From Bacteroidota bacterium (GTDB lineage: Bacteria > Bacteroidota > Bacteroidia > Bacteroidales > VadinHA17), in NCBI GenBank assembly GCA_030596025.1, contig JAUVKW010000011.1, positions 1-35,338 of the forward strand: a stretch of DNA of 35,338 nucleotides. Direction: 5' to 3'. Made by a program: the position numbers and the translations under genes. Positions 16,551 to 25,206 of this stretch are shown in pieces (positions within the stretch are counted from its first letter, which is position 1; every line of letters begins with the position of its first letter). The notes below the pieces were generated by a model, which searched no databases, was not told where the DNA came from, and was given only the letters and a program-made list of their open reading frames with translations.

Positions 16551-17492
16551 ATGAACGAAGAACTGATCATTAGCGGAAGAATGAATCAGGGGATTGACCC
16601 TTATTTACATTTATGGCATTGGCCTATTCCTTTGTATCTTTTTCTTGGTGGACTGGCGGCTGGCTTGTTGTTTTTTGCAGGCTTGTACTATATTCTCGGT
16701 AAAGAGAAAGAATTGCCAACGGCAGTAAAATGGGCTAGCTTTCTTGCTGCGCCTGCATTAGTTATAGGCTTATTTTTCTTATTTATTGACCTGAAGAACA
16801 AACTTTTCTTCTGGCAGTTATATACAACTATCAGAATTACTTCTCCAATGTCGTGGGGTGCCTGGACACTTATGCTTATTACTCCCCTTGCCTTTATCTG
16901 GAGTGCCAGTTACTTAAGGGAATTAGTTCCAAATTGGGATTGGAGGCTTAAAATACTATATGATTTTGAGAGATTAGCCATTAAATTCAGAAAACATATA
17001 GCATGGGCATTGGTATTTCTTGCTGTTATACTGGGAATATATACAGGAATTTTATTATCTGCATTTAATGCCAGGCCTCTTTGGAACACGTCCTTACTGG
17101 GCCCTTTATTCCTTACTTCAGGGCTTTCAACAGGAGCAGCAACCATTATGTGGATGTCAAAAGATCATGCTGAACGAATGCTTTTTAGCAAGATAGACCT
17201 GATACTTATTGGAGTGGAATTATTTTTCATTATTCACTTGTTTATGGGTTTTCTTGCCTCTACGGAAGTTCAGATCAATGCTGCATATTTATTTCTGGGC
17301 GGAGAATTTACCGTTTCATTCTGGGTTTTTGTAATCCTTCTGGGTTTAATTTTTCCGGCAATTCTTGAAATTCTTGAGCTCAGGGGTTTTAAAGTTCCGG
17401 TAGCCATTCCTGCAGGATTGATCATATTCGGAGGGCTTATGTTTCGACTTATCATGGTTGAAGCCGGACAGGTAACCCGTTATTTATATTAA
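16551..17492 (+). CDS. psrC: NrfD/PsrC-type membrane quinone-interacting subunit
   Basis: Polytopic membrane protein starting WHWPIPLYLFLGGLAAGLLFF, the NrfD/PsrC signature; directly downstream of psrB. Confidence 0.9.
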   Translation: MNEELIISGRMNQGIDPYLHLWHWPIPLYLFLGGLAAGLLFFAGLYYILGKEKELPTAVKWASFLAAPALVIGLFFLFIDLKNKLFFWQLYTTIRITSPMSWGAWTLMLITPLAFIWSASYLRELVPNWDWRLKILYDFERLAIKFRKHIAWALVFLAVILGIYTGILLSAFNARPLWNTSLLGPLFLTSGLSTGAATIMWMSKDHAERMLFSKIDLILIGVELFFIIHLFMGFLASTEVQINAAYLFLGGEFTVSFWVFVILLGLIFPAILEILELRGFKVPVAIPAGLIIFGGLMFRLIMVEAGQVTRYLY

Positions 17493-17516
17493 AAATTAAT
17501 TAATACTAATATACAA

Positions 17517-18047
17517 ATGAAAAATCTGGAAGAAAGAAGCAAACAATACCTCAACCCTTACTTTGGAGGAGTGTTGCTGGGTTTGTTACTATTATTAACG
17601 GTGTATATTACAGGAAGAGGATTAGGGGCAACCGGAGCCATAAAGAGCTCAATAGTAACGGCAGTTGACCGGGTTGCACCCACATATGCTGAAAATCAGG
17701 CTTATTACAGCAAGTTTTTAAGCGATGATCATCATCCCATGAGTAACTGGTTGGTGTTTGAAACGATTGGGATTTTTGTGGGAGCTTTTCTATCTGGACT
17801 TATTGCAGGACGTGTGAAAAAATTCAGAATTGAACATTCTCCAAAAATTACACCTAAAACACGACTTATTTTTGCAACATTAGGAGGGATGTTATTTGGT
17901 ATTGGATCACAATTTGGAAGGGGTTGTACCAGTGGAGCAGCTCTAAGTGGCACAGCCACTATGGCAACAGCCGGTTTTTTGGCAATGATGCTTATTTTCG
18001 GATCGGGCTATTTATTTGCTTATTTTTTCCGAAAATTATGGATTTAG
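17517..18047 (+). CDS. YeeE/YedE family membrane protein, half 1 (PmpA/PmpB/TsuA-like)
   Basis: Membrane protein with SQFGRGCTSGAALSG motif of YeeE/YedE transporters. Confidence 0.85.
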   Translation: MKNLEERSKQYLNPYFGGVLLGLLLLLTVYITGRGLGATGAIKSSIVTAVDRVAPTYAENQAYYSKFLSDDHHPMSNWLVFETIGIFVGAFLSGLIAGRVKKFRIEHSPKITPKTRLIFATLGGMLFGIGSQFGRGCTSGAALSGTATMATAGFLAMMLIFGSGYLFAYFFRKLWI

Positions 18048-18077
18048 TGATCATTTTTTGAAATAGGTTTTAATAAA

Positions 18078-18683
18078 TTGAAATATAAAATTATGGGACC
18101 TCTAATTAGTCAAGGTTATATTAATCAGGAATGGAATTTTGTTATCGCCCTGCTTTTGGGTGTTGCATTTGGGTACATTCTTGAGGCAAGTGGCTTTTCA
18201 TCTTCAAGGAAACTAGCCGGTGTGTTTTATGGTTACGATTTTGTAGTTCTAAGAGTTTTTATGACAGCAGCAATGGTAGCAATGATTGGCTTAGTTTATT
18301 TTGATCACATGAATTGGATAGATATTTCTAAAATATTTATATTACCTACATTTTTAACTTCAGTCATTGTTGGAGGAGTTATTATGGGTTTGGGGTTTAT
18401 TATGGGTGGTTATTGCCCCGGAACCAGTTTTACCGGTGTGGCAATAGGGAAACTTGATGCAGTTTTTTTTACGGCCGGACTATACCTGGGTATCTTTATT
18501 TTTTCAACTGCCTTTCCGTTGATTGAGGGTATTTATTATGGTGGAGAACTCGGCCCGGTAACAGTTATGGAGACTTTTGGAATTTCACGAGAGCTATTTG
18601 CTTTTCTGTTTATTATGGCTACACTGATGGCATTCTTTGTCGTATCATTGGTACAGAAAAGAGTTAAGAAAATAGAAGTTTAA
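18078..18683 (+). CDS. YeeE/YedE family membrane protein, half 2
   Basis: GFIMGGYCPGTSFTGVAIGKLDAVFFTAGLYLGIF motif; ORF-track start is TTG, an in-frame ATG lies at 18093. Confidence 0.85.
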   Translation: MKYKIMGPLISQGYINQEWNFVIALLLGVAFGYILEASGFSSSRKLAGVFYGYDFVVLRVFMTAAMVAMIGLVYFDHMNWIDISKIFILPTFLTSVIVGGVIMGLGFIMGGYCPGTSFTGVAIGKLDAVFFTAGLYLGIFIFSTAFPLIEGIYYGGELGPVTVMETFGISRELFAFLFIMATLMAFFVVSLVQKRVKKIEV

Positions 18684-18695
18684 TACACACTACTA

Positions 18696-19328
18696 ATGAA
18701 TAAGACATATTATTTTTTAATTGCTTTAACATTTGCTTTGGGATTTGGCGCTTTGTTCCTGCCTGAGAAATCACACACCAAAGAAATCACACCTGAGCAA
18801 CTGTTTTATAAAATGAATAATCCATCCAGATTTGTCACTACTGACCAGGTAGCAAGATTAATTATTGAATCTGATCCCGCACTGCTCCTTGTAGATGCAC
18901 GATCACCTGATCAATATAGATTATTTTCTCTTCCAGGTGCTATGAATATTCCCATGAAGGAACTCGTAGATTCAAATGGAATAATTTGTTCTAAGTGGGT
19001 AGATTATTTAGATATAGAAGGATTGAATGTTATTTTCTTTTCAAACTCTGATGTAATTGCCGATCAGGTTTGGGTAATTTGTACCAGGCATGAACTAGAC
19101 AATCTGTATGTAATGAGGGGAGGCTTAAATACCTGGGCAGAAACAATTTTAAAGCCTCAAAAACCTTTTGAATCCTCTCCTATAGAAGAGTTTGCCTTAT
19201 ATGATTTTAGAAGAGGTGCATGTCAGTATTTTGGAGGAGGATCTATTAGCATTAAGTCAGATGTAGTTGCAGATCCGGTTCCGCGGATTCGTAGAAAGAA
19301 GAAGACCGTTGTAGCAGGAGGTTGTTAG
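18696..19328 (+). CDS. Membrane-anchored rhodanese-like protein lacking the loop Cys, with C-terminal GGC tail
   Basis: N-terminal hydrophobic anchor; LLVDARSPDQYRLFSLPGAMNIP...VIFFSNSDVIADQ (no Cys at the active loop); C-terminus RRKKKTVVAGGC. Confidence 0.82.
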   Translation: MNKTYYFLIALTFALGFGALFLPEKSHTKEITPEQLFYKMNNPSRFVTTDQVARLIIESDPALLLVDARSPDQYRLFSLPGAMNIPMKELVDSNGIICSKWVDYLDIEGLNVIFFSNSDVIADQVWVICTRHELDNLYVMRGGLNTWAETILKPQKPFESSPIEEFALYDFRRGACQYFGGGSISIKSDVVADPVPRIRRKKKTVVAGGC

Positions 19329-19353
19329 TTATAATTTTAATTTTTTAGAAATC

Positions 19354-19911
19354 ATGATTCATGCAAAGAATCCCAGGCGTTTAACACTTTCACTAATAGT
19401 TTTCGTATTAATTATAATTGTTGGCTTGATTACAATGAACAAGCCAGAGTTTAGTTATAAAAACAACTCGGCTCAAGTATTAAAAAGTATCCTAAATAAA
19501 GAGGGAGAATTAATACCCGAAAAAGCAATATTTTATGCGGAAGAGAACAATCCATCTTTTGTTTTTGTAGATATAAGGAACCCTTATGAATATATTAAAG
19601 GACATATTCCTAATGCCATAAACATACCTTTGACTGAACTTTTGTCTAAAGAAACTATGAAAACATTTGACAAGTATGTCAGAGACAAAACCACTATTGT
19701 GATATATGCAAATACTCAGACAGAGGCAAATGGCTCCTGGATGCTTTTAAAGCAGCTGGGATATTCTGATATAAAAGTATTAATTGGGGGTTTTGAGTAT
19801 TATTCTAAAGAACTTAAAGAGAATGAAAAAGTACCTGAGACCCCTGAATATTTTGTAGAAACTCCAAAGTATGATTTTGCTAAAATAGCAAAGGAAGCAT
19901 CTTCAAATTAA
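19354..19911 (+). CDS. Membrane-anchored rhodanese-like protein lacking the loop Cys
   Basis: N-terminal hydrophobic anchor; VFVDIRNPYEYIKGHIPNAINIP...IVIYANTQTEANG (no Cys at the active loop). Confidence 0.85.
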   Translation: MIHAKNPRRLTLSLIVFVLIIIVGLITMNKPEFSYKNNSAQVLKSILNKEGELIPEKAIFYAEENNPSFVFVDIRNPYEYIKGHIPNAINIPLTELLSKETMKTFDKYVRDKTTIVIYANTQTEANGSWMLLKQLGYSDIKVLIGGFEYYSKELKENEKVPETPEYFVETPKYDFAKIAKEASSN

Positions 19912-20669
19912 ATATCCGAGTTCATTTTTTTCAATTGTTTTGCAAGATTATTTGCAAATACAAACTGGTTGAGTTCTTCATTGCTGGAATCAAGAATATC
20001 TTTATTTGATCCTTCCCATAATTTTCGGCCCTGGTATATAAAAACAACCTTTTCCCCAATTTCCATTACGGAATTCATGTCGTGAGTATTTACAACTGTT
20101 GTCATATTGAATTCTTCTGTAATTTCTTTAATAAGGGCATCAATTAGTATGGCAGTTTTAGGATCAAGCCCTGAGTTAGGTTCATCGCAAAACAAATAAT
20201 CGGGATTTAACGCGATGGCACGTGCCAGAGCAACTCTTTTTTGCATACCACCACTGATTTCAGCAGAAAACAGATGACCCGCATCTTTAATATCTACCCG
20301 GTCGAGACAAAATCTGGCTCGTTCTTTTTTTTCCTGGAATGACAATTGGGTAAACATATCAAGAGGATACATTATGTTTTCAATTACTGTTGCTGAATCA
20401 AACAGGGCTCCTCCCTGGAACATCATACCCACCTTCTGACGAATTTTTTTCTTTGCTTTAAAAGGGAGTTTGTTAAATACTACATCGTCATACATTACAC
20501 TGCCTTCGTCAGGATCAAAGAGGCCGATTAAACATTTAAGAAAAACAGTTTTCCCAGATCCGCTTTGCCCAATAATCAAATTTGTTTTTCCCGGATCAAA
20601 TTTTACAGAAATGTTATCCAGAACTTTCAGGTTTCCCAAAGACTTTGAAATATTTATGGCTTCGATCAT
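19908..20669 (-). CDS. mlaF: ABC transporter ATP-binding protein, MlaF-like
   Basis: Walker A IGQSGSGKT, signature ISGGMQKRVALARA, Walker B YLFCDEPNSGLDP. Confidence 0.9.
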   Translation of the reverse strand: MIEAINISKSLGNLKVLDNISVKFDPGKTNLIIGQSGSGKTVFLKCLIGLFDPDEGSVMYDDVVFNKLPFKAKKKIRQKVGMMFQGGALFDSATVIENIMYPLDMFTQLSFQEKKERARFCLDRVDIKDAGHLFSAEISGGMQKRVALARAIALNPDYLFCDEPNSGLDPKTAILIDALIKEITEEFNMTTVVNTHDMNSVMEIGEKVVFIYQGRKLWEGSNKDILDSSNEELNQFVFANNLAKQLKKMNSDI

Positions 20670-21406
20670 GACAGGAGAAGCTGTGTAAGAATTACATTAA
20701 ACAATAATATAACAATGCTGCTGTAAACAACAGCCTTGGTACTGGCTTTTCCTACTTCAATAGATCCTCCCTTTACAAAATAGCCGTGAAATGAAGATAC
20801 AGATGTAATAATGAAAGCAAAGAAAACAGTTTTAACCATGGCATAGGTAATGTAGAATGGGATAAAGGCATATTGAATTCCAATTATGAAATATTCAGAG
20901 GAAACAACACCTGTTGCCAGAACAGCAACCCATCCACCAAAAACACCGACAATAATGCTGATTGTGGTTAAAATTGGGTTAAAAAACACAGCAGCAATAA
21001 TTTTGGGCAGGATTAAATAACTGGCCGAGTTTACACCCATTATTTCAAGGGCATCAATCTGCTCTGTAACCCTCATGGTCCCTAATTCAGAAGCAATACT
21101 GGATCCAACTTTCCCAGCCAGGATTAGAGCAATCATTGTGGAAGAAAATTCAAGTATCATTGAATCACGACAGCCCAATCCAATTAAGTATAATGGCAGT
21201 AATGGGTTTTCCATATTGTAGGCTGTTTGCAGGGTAATTACAGCACCCATAAATGCTGAAATAATTATGACAATCCCAATAGAGTTGAGCCCCAGGGAAT
21301 GTATTTCCTTCACAATTTGTTTATAATAAACGCTTTGTTTCTCTGGCTTAGCAAACACTTTAGAAAGAAGTATAAAGTATTTGCCTATTTGGTAGATAAT
21401 GTTCAT
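20666..21406 (-). CDS. mlaE: ABC transporter permease, MlaE-like
   Basis: MlaE motifs: ISAFMGAVITLQTAY, KVGSSIASELGTMRVTEQIDALEIMGVN; overlaps mlaF by 4 bp. Confidence 0.9.
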   Translation of the reverse strand: MNIIYQIGKYFILLSKVFAKPEKQSVYYKQIVKEIHSLGLNSIGIVIIISAFMGAVITLQTAYNMENPLLPLYLIGLGCRDSMILEFSSTMIALILAGKVGSSIASELGTMRVTEQIDALEIMGVNSASYLILPKIIAAVFFNPILTTISIIVGVFGGWVAVLATGVVSSEYFIIGIQYAFIPFYITYAMVKTVFFAFIITSVSSFHGYFVKGGSIEVGKASTKAVVYSSIVILLFNVILTQLLLS

Positions 21407-21541
21407 TTTATTGAGCTTGATGACAAAATTACGAATTATTTACAAATACTATGATCAAGTAGGATAGGCTTTTAATTTGGTAAAGATACTTTGCATTTTT
21501 TTTTATCTTTGACTTACAACAAACAAAATGAAAACAAGTTT

Positions 21542-22633
21542 ATGGATAAGAATAATTTTTGCGTTATAATGGCAGGGGGGATAGGGAGTAGATTCTGGCC
21601 TTTGAGTCGCACTTCCATGCCAAAACAATTTTTGGATATTCTGGGTACAGGGAAAACCTTATTGCAACAAACGGTTGAAAGATTCCTTAAGATTTGTCCA
21701 AAGGAAAATATTTTCATTGTCTCTAATCTTGAATATGGAGATATAATTAAGGAGCAATTATCAGATTTTACTGATTTTCAAATCATGCTTGAGCCAATGC
21801 GGAAAAATACGGCTCCATGTATTGCTTATGCAAATTATAGGATTAAGCAGGTAAATCCCAGCGCTAATATTATTGTTGCTCCTTCTGATCATTTAATCCT
21901 TGATGAAAGAGAGTTTATTCGGGTTATCAATCAGGGTTTAAATTTTGCAGGAAGCACAGATGCATTGCTAACCCTGGGGATTAAACCCAGCCGTCCGGAG
22001 ACTGGTTATGGTTATATTCAAGGAATCAAAGGGATTGTTGATAAGAATGTGCCCGATTTAATGAAAGTAAAAACATTTACTGAGAAGCCTGATTATGAAA
22101 TGGCTAAAGTTTTTTTGAGGAGTGGTGATTTCTATTGGAATTCAGGAATATTTATGTGGTCACTTAAAGCAATTGAGCAGTCTTTTGATCAGCATCTGGA
22201 GGAAATGGCAGCCTTATTTAATGATTTGGAAACTGGTTTAGCACCAGGCAGGGAAGCCGAAATTATCCATTCAGTTTACTCTGAATCAAGAAATATTTCT
22301 ATTGATTACGGAATTATGGAAAAGGCCGATAATGTTTTCGTTCTTACAGCTGATTTTGGCTGGTCGGATCTTGGGACCTGGAGTTCTCTATATGATCATC
22401 TTGATCTGGATAAAAAGGGAAATGCAATCAGCGGAGATATGATTATGAGTTATGATTCTGAAGGATGTATTGTAAATGCTTCAGATGGGAAACTGGTAGT
22501 TATTCAGGGCCTTAAAGATTATATTGTTGTTGATTCCGGGAAAGTGTTATTGATCTGTAAAAAGAGTGAAGAACAATCGATTAAGCAGATTGTAAATGAT
22601 CTTAAGGTTCAGACCGGGGAAGAATTTGTATAA
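21542..22633 (+). CDS. manC: Mannose-1-phosphate guanylyltransferase
   Basis: MAGGIGSRFWPLSRTSMPKQFLDI, APSDHLI, FTEKPD, WNSGIFMW. Start at 21542 (MDKNNFCV) preferred. Confidence 0.9.
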   Translation: MDKNNFCVIMAGGIGSRFWPLSRTSMPKQFLDILGTGKTLLQQTVERFLKICPKENIFIVSNLEYGDIIKEQLSDFTDFQIMLEPMRKNTAPCIAYANYRIKQVNPSANIIVAPSDHLILDEREFIRVINQGLNFAGSTDALLTLGIKPSRPETGYGYIQGIKGIVDKNVPDLMKVKTFTEKPDYEMAKVFLRSGDFYWNSGIFMWSLKAIEQSFDQHLEEMAALFNDLETGLAPGREAEIIHSVYSESRNISIDYGIMEKADNVFVLTADFGWSDLGTWSSLYDHLDLDKKGNAISGDMIMSYDSEGCIVNASDGKLVVIQGLKDYIVVDSGKVLLICKKSEEQSIKQIVNDLKVQTGEEFV

Positions 22634-22664
22634 AAAAACTCTCGGTTTCCCGGGAGTTTTTTTT
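22633..22664. terminator. Bidirectional intrinsic terminator between convergent manC and gldN
   Basis: AAAAAAACTCTCGG-tttc-CCGGGAGTTTTTTTT. Confidence 0.85.
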
Positions 22665-22683
22665 ATAATTCAATTCAGAAAAT

Positions 22684-23526
22684 CTAATATTCCCAAAGAT
22701 CTTGCTCCATATTGAAAATAGCTTCCTTGATCTTTTCTGATTCAAGCAAGGCTCCCCTTCCTGTTTCGTATTCTGTTACGTCACGGTTATCATACACATT
22801 TGATTCTGCAAGTATGAAACTTGCGAAACGACGCTGCAAAAAGGTGTCGTCATAGGAAATACGATGTGCATCATTATTCCTGTTATAGGATTCATGATTG
22901 GCAAAAGTGGTTCTGAAGTCAGGATAGTAAATCCAGAAAAGCTTTCTTTTCTGATATGATTCCAAATCAGAGTTGTAGGAAATACGGATAGGGCACAGGC
23001 CTACAATTCTTACCTGCAATGAGGATAATTTGGTATCGAAATACCATACTTCCTGAATGATGTATTGTTTTACTTCGGAAGAACTGGCTTCAGTTTTGAC
23101 AATTTCTAAGGAGTAAATTCCCGGATTATTGGGATCTTCTACCTCAATAGTATCAACTGTAGCACCGAACTTGGTGTCTATATCCGCCTGGGTTATCACA
23201 ACGGTCATATCATCTCCTTCAGCTGCATCGTAAGCATTTACTGTGCCAGACTTTATTTCTCCCAAAATAACATCAATTAAACTATGCCAGTCACCCTGGG
23301 GCGTGGTTGGATAATACAGAGGATGATTCATTTTTTCTCTAAGATCCACTAACCTCCATATTTTTTTTGCCCACATTACATCTGCTTCCCGAACAGCTTG
23401 ATAGGGTGCCGGAGCTCTTTGCCCAATTTGTTTTTCATAGATCCATTTTTCTTGTGCCTCAGCCTTTTGAGAGAAGAAGGCGATAAAAATAAAAAGGACT
23501 GAAAATATGCCTATAATCTTTTTCAT
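22684..23526 (-). CDS. gldN: Gliding motility / T9SS protein GldN (PorN)
   Basis: Signal peptide, READVMWAKKIWRLVDLREKMNHPLYYP; downstream of gldM. Confidence 0.93.
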   Translation of the reverse strand: MKKIIGIFSVLFIFIAFFSQKAEAQEKWIYEKQIGQRAPAPYQAVREADVMWAKKIWRLVDLREKMNHPLYYPTTPQGDWHSLIDVILGEIKSGTVNAYDAAEGDDMTVVITQADIDTKFGATVDTIEVEDPNNPGIYSLEIVKTEASSSEVKQYIIQEVWYFDTKLSSLQVRIVGLCPIRISYNSDLESYQKRKLFWIYYPDFRTTFANHESYNRNNDAHRISYDDTFLQRRFASFILAESNVYDNRDVTEYETGRGALLESEKIKEAIFNMEQDLWEY

Positions 23527-23549
23527 AAGTCGAATTCTTTAGTTTTCAA

Positions 23550-25175
23550 TTACTTGGCTTTAAATACAATAGGAGCAAGTTTTCTGGTTTTTCCATCAGG
23601 TCCTACTGCTTTAATCTCACTGATATAAATGGTTTGGTTTCGCTTTAATCGATTCAGTAGTTTCTTTTGCTGCGAAGTAAATAAGTTATTGCTTGACACT
23701 TCGTCATAAGTAAATCCTTTATTATCAGTTATGGATACTATAAAGCCGGTAACCCGGAATGACAGGTCGAAATCAAAATTTTCTAATTCAGCAATCACAC
23801 CTCTTTGAGCAGTAAGAGTTGCTTTAGGAATATCTCCACCTTTACTCCCTGCAACTTTAGCTACAGGATCGGGCAATGATTTAACACGGAAGTTTACTGC
23901 ACCCATTGGTTTATTTTGGCCACCAACATTGGCTATAACTGTAACCTTTGCCGCTACACCAGGTCTTCTTGGTTGAACAACCCAGTTCCCCCTGAATTTT
24001 TTTGTTTTTCCACGGATAATTGAACCATTGGTCATGCTTGCTCTAATTTGGGAATCTCCAATACCGGGTACAGAAATGTTTACAGGATTTTTAACCCCAA
24101 CATAAAATACGTTCATAGCTGTTGGTGAAACAACTACGTTTGGAGCAGCAACCATATAGCTTCCCTCAAAAGGATAGCTGATAGTGGATCCGTCCGGGGC
24201 ATTTATTTTAATTAAGCCACCCCATTTTTTCTCTCCCAGTGAGGATGTTTTTCTTTTATATATCCCCATTCCCCTGTCATCAATGGCAAGAGTCTCAGCA
24301 TTTCCGCTCATTCTGTATTCTATAGTGCCATTGGCAGCTGTAATAGTTTCATATTTACCAACCTGGATATTTGGCTTTTGTGTTGAGTCCATTGCCGCAA
24401 TAAACACCTTTGCTTCATAATCACTACCACTTGTTATATGGTTTGATCCGATAACTGTAGGAACAAGTTTATTCACTCTGATATCTGCTGCACCAATCTG
24501 GCTGAAAAAGAAACCAAGGGCATCTGCTTCTGCGTTTCGTACATCGTTTTGCATTTTCGATAAAATAGTAACTACTGCAATCAAAGGCATAGTATGGAAG
24601 TTATGATATTCCCAGGTTACCATTTCATCATGTTCCATTACATCATCGGTAGGCAGACTGTTTACAATGCTTGTGGAAACATTTGGATGTCCTTCACCAA
24701 TTTGTTCCAGGAGGAATTCCCGGTAATCAACTATTGCAGCTTTCAGATCGTATGCTTTTCCATTGTTATTAGAACCAATAAGTATTTGAGACGGAACATT
24801 GGCATCATCAATGTTTTTGATCATTTCCGTTTCAATCTGGCCATCCGTAATTGCGTCGGCATCCTTTACTGATACAATCTCAACTTTTAAGGATTGTATG
24901 TAATTATACAATTCATCAGAACGTTCTCGCACGGAACGGGCAACTTTTACCCAGGGCCCGGCTTTTGCAGGATTAGCCAGAGCTTTTTCTTCAAAATCAG
25001 CATAAACAATATTGTTCTTCTGCATGAAATTGGCCGTGGTTTTCGTCAATCCCTCATCTACCCTCTTGAATGCTTCGACGGCTTCTTTAGATACATTCAG
25101 TGCTAACAATGCTGTAAGCACTAAATACATCATTCCTATCATTTTTTGTCTCGGAGTTTCTTTTCCGTGAGCCAT
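23550..25175 (-). CDS. gldM: Gliding motility / T9SS protein GldM (PorM)
   Basis: N-terminus MAHGKETPRQKMIGMMYLVLTALLALNVSKEAVEAF; operon context. Confidence 0.95.
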   Translation of the reverse strand: MAHGKETPRQKMIGMMYLVLTALLALNVSKEAVEAFKRVDEGLTKTTANFMQKNNIVYADFEEKALANPAKAGPWVKVARSVRERSDELYNYIQSLKVEIVSVKDADAITDGQIETEMIKNIDDANVPSQILIGSNNNGKAYDLKAAIVDYREFLLEQIGEGHPNVSTSIVNSLPTDDVMEHDEMVTWEYHNFHTMPLIAVVTILSKMQNDVRNAEADALGFFFSQIGAADIRVNKLVPTVIGSNHITSGSDYEAKVFIAAMDSTQKPNIQVGKYETITAANGTIEYRMSGNAETLAIDDRGMGIYKRKTSSLGEKKWGGLIKINAPDGSTISYPFEGSYMVAAPNVVVSPTAMNVFYVGVKNPVNISVPGIGDSQIRASMTNGSIIRGKTKKFRGNWVVQPRRPGVAAKVTVIANVGGQNKPMGAVNFRVKSLPDPVAKVAGSKGGDIPKATLTAQRGVIAELENFDFDLSFRVTGFIVSITDNKGFTYDEVSSNNLFTSQQKKLLNRLKRNQTIYISEIKAVGPDGKTRKLAPIVFKAK

Positions 25176-25206
25176 AGCTATAAGTTATTTATTTAGATAG
25201 ACTGAA

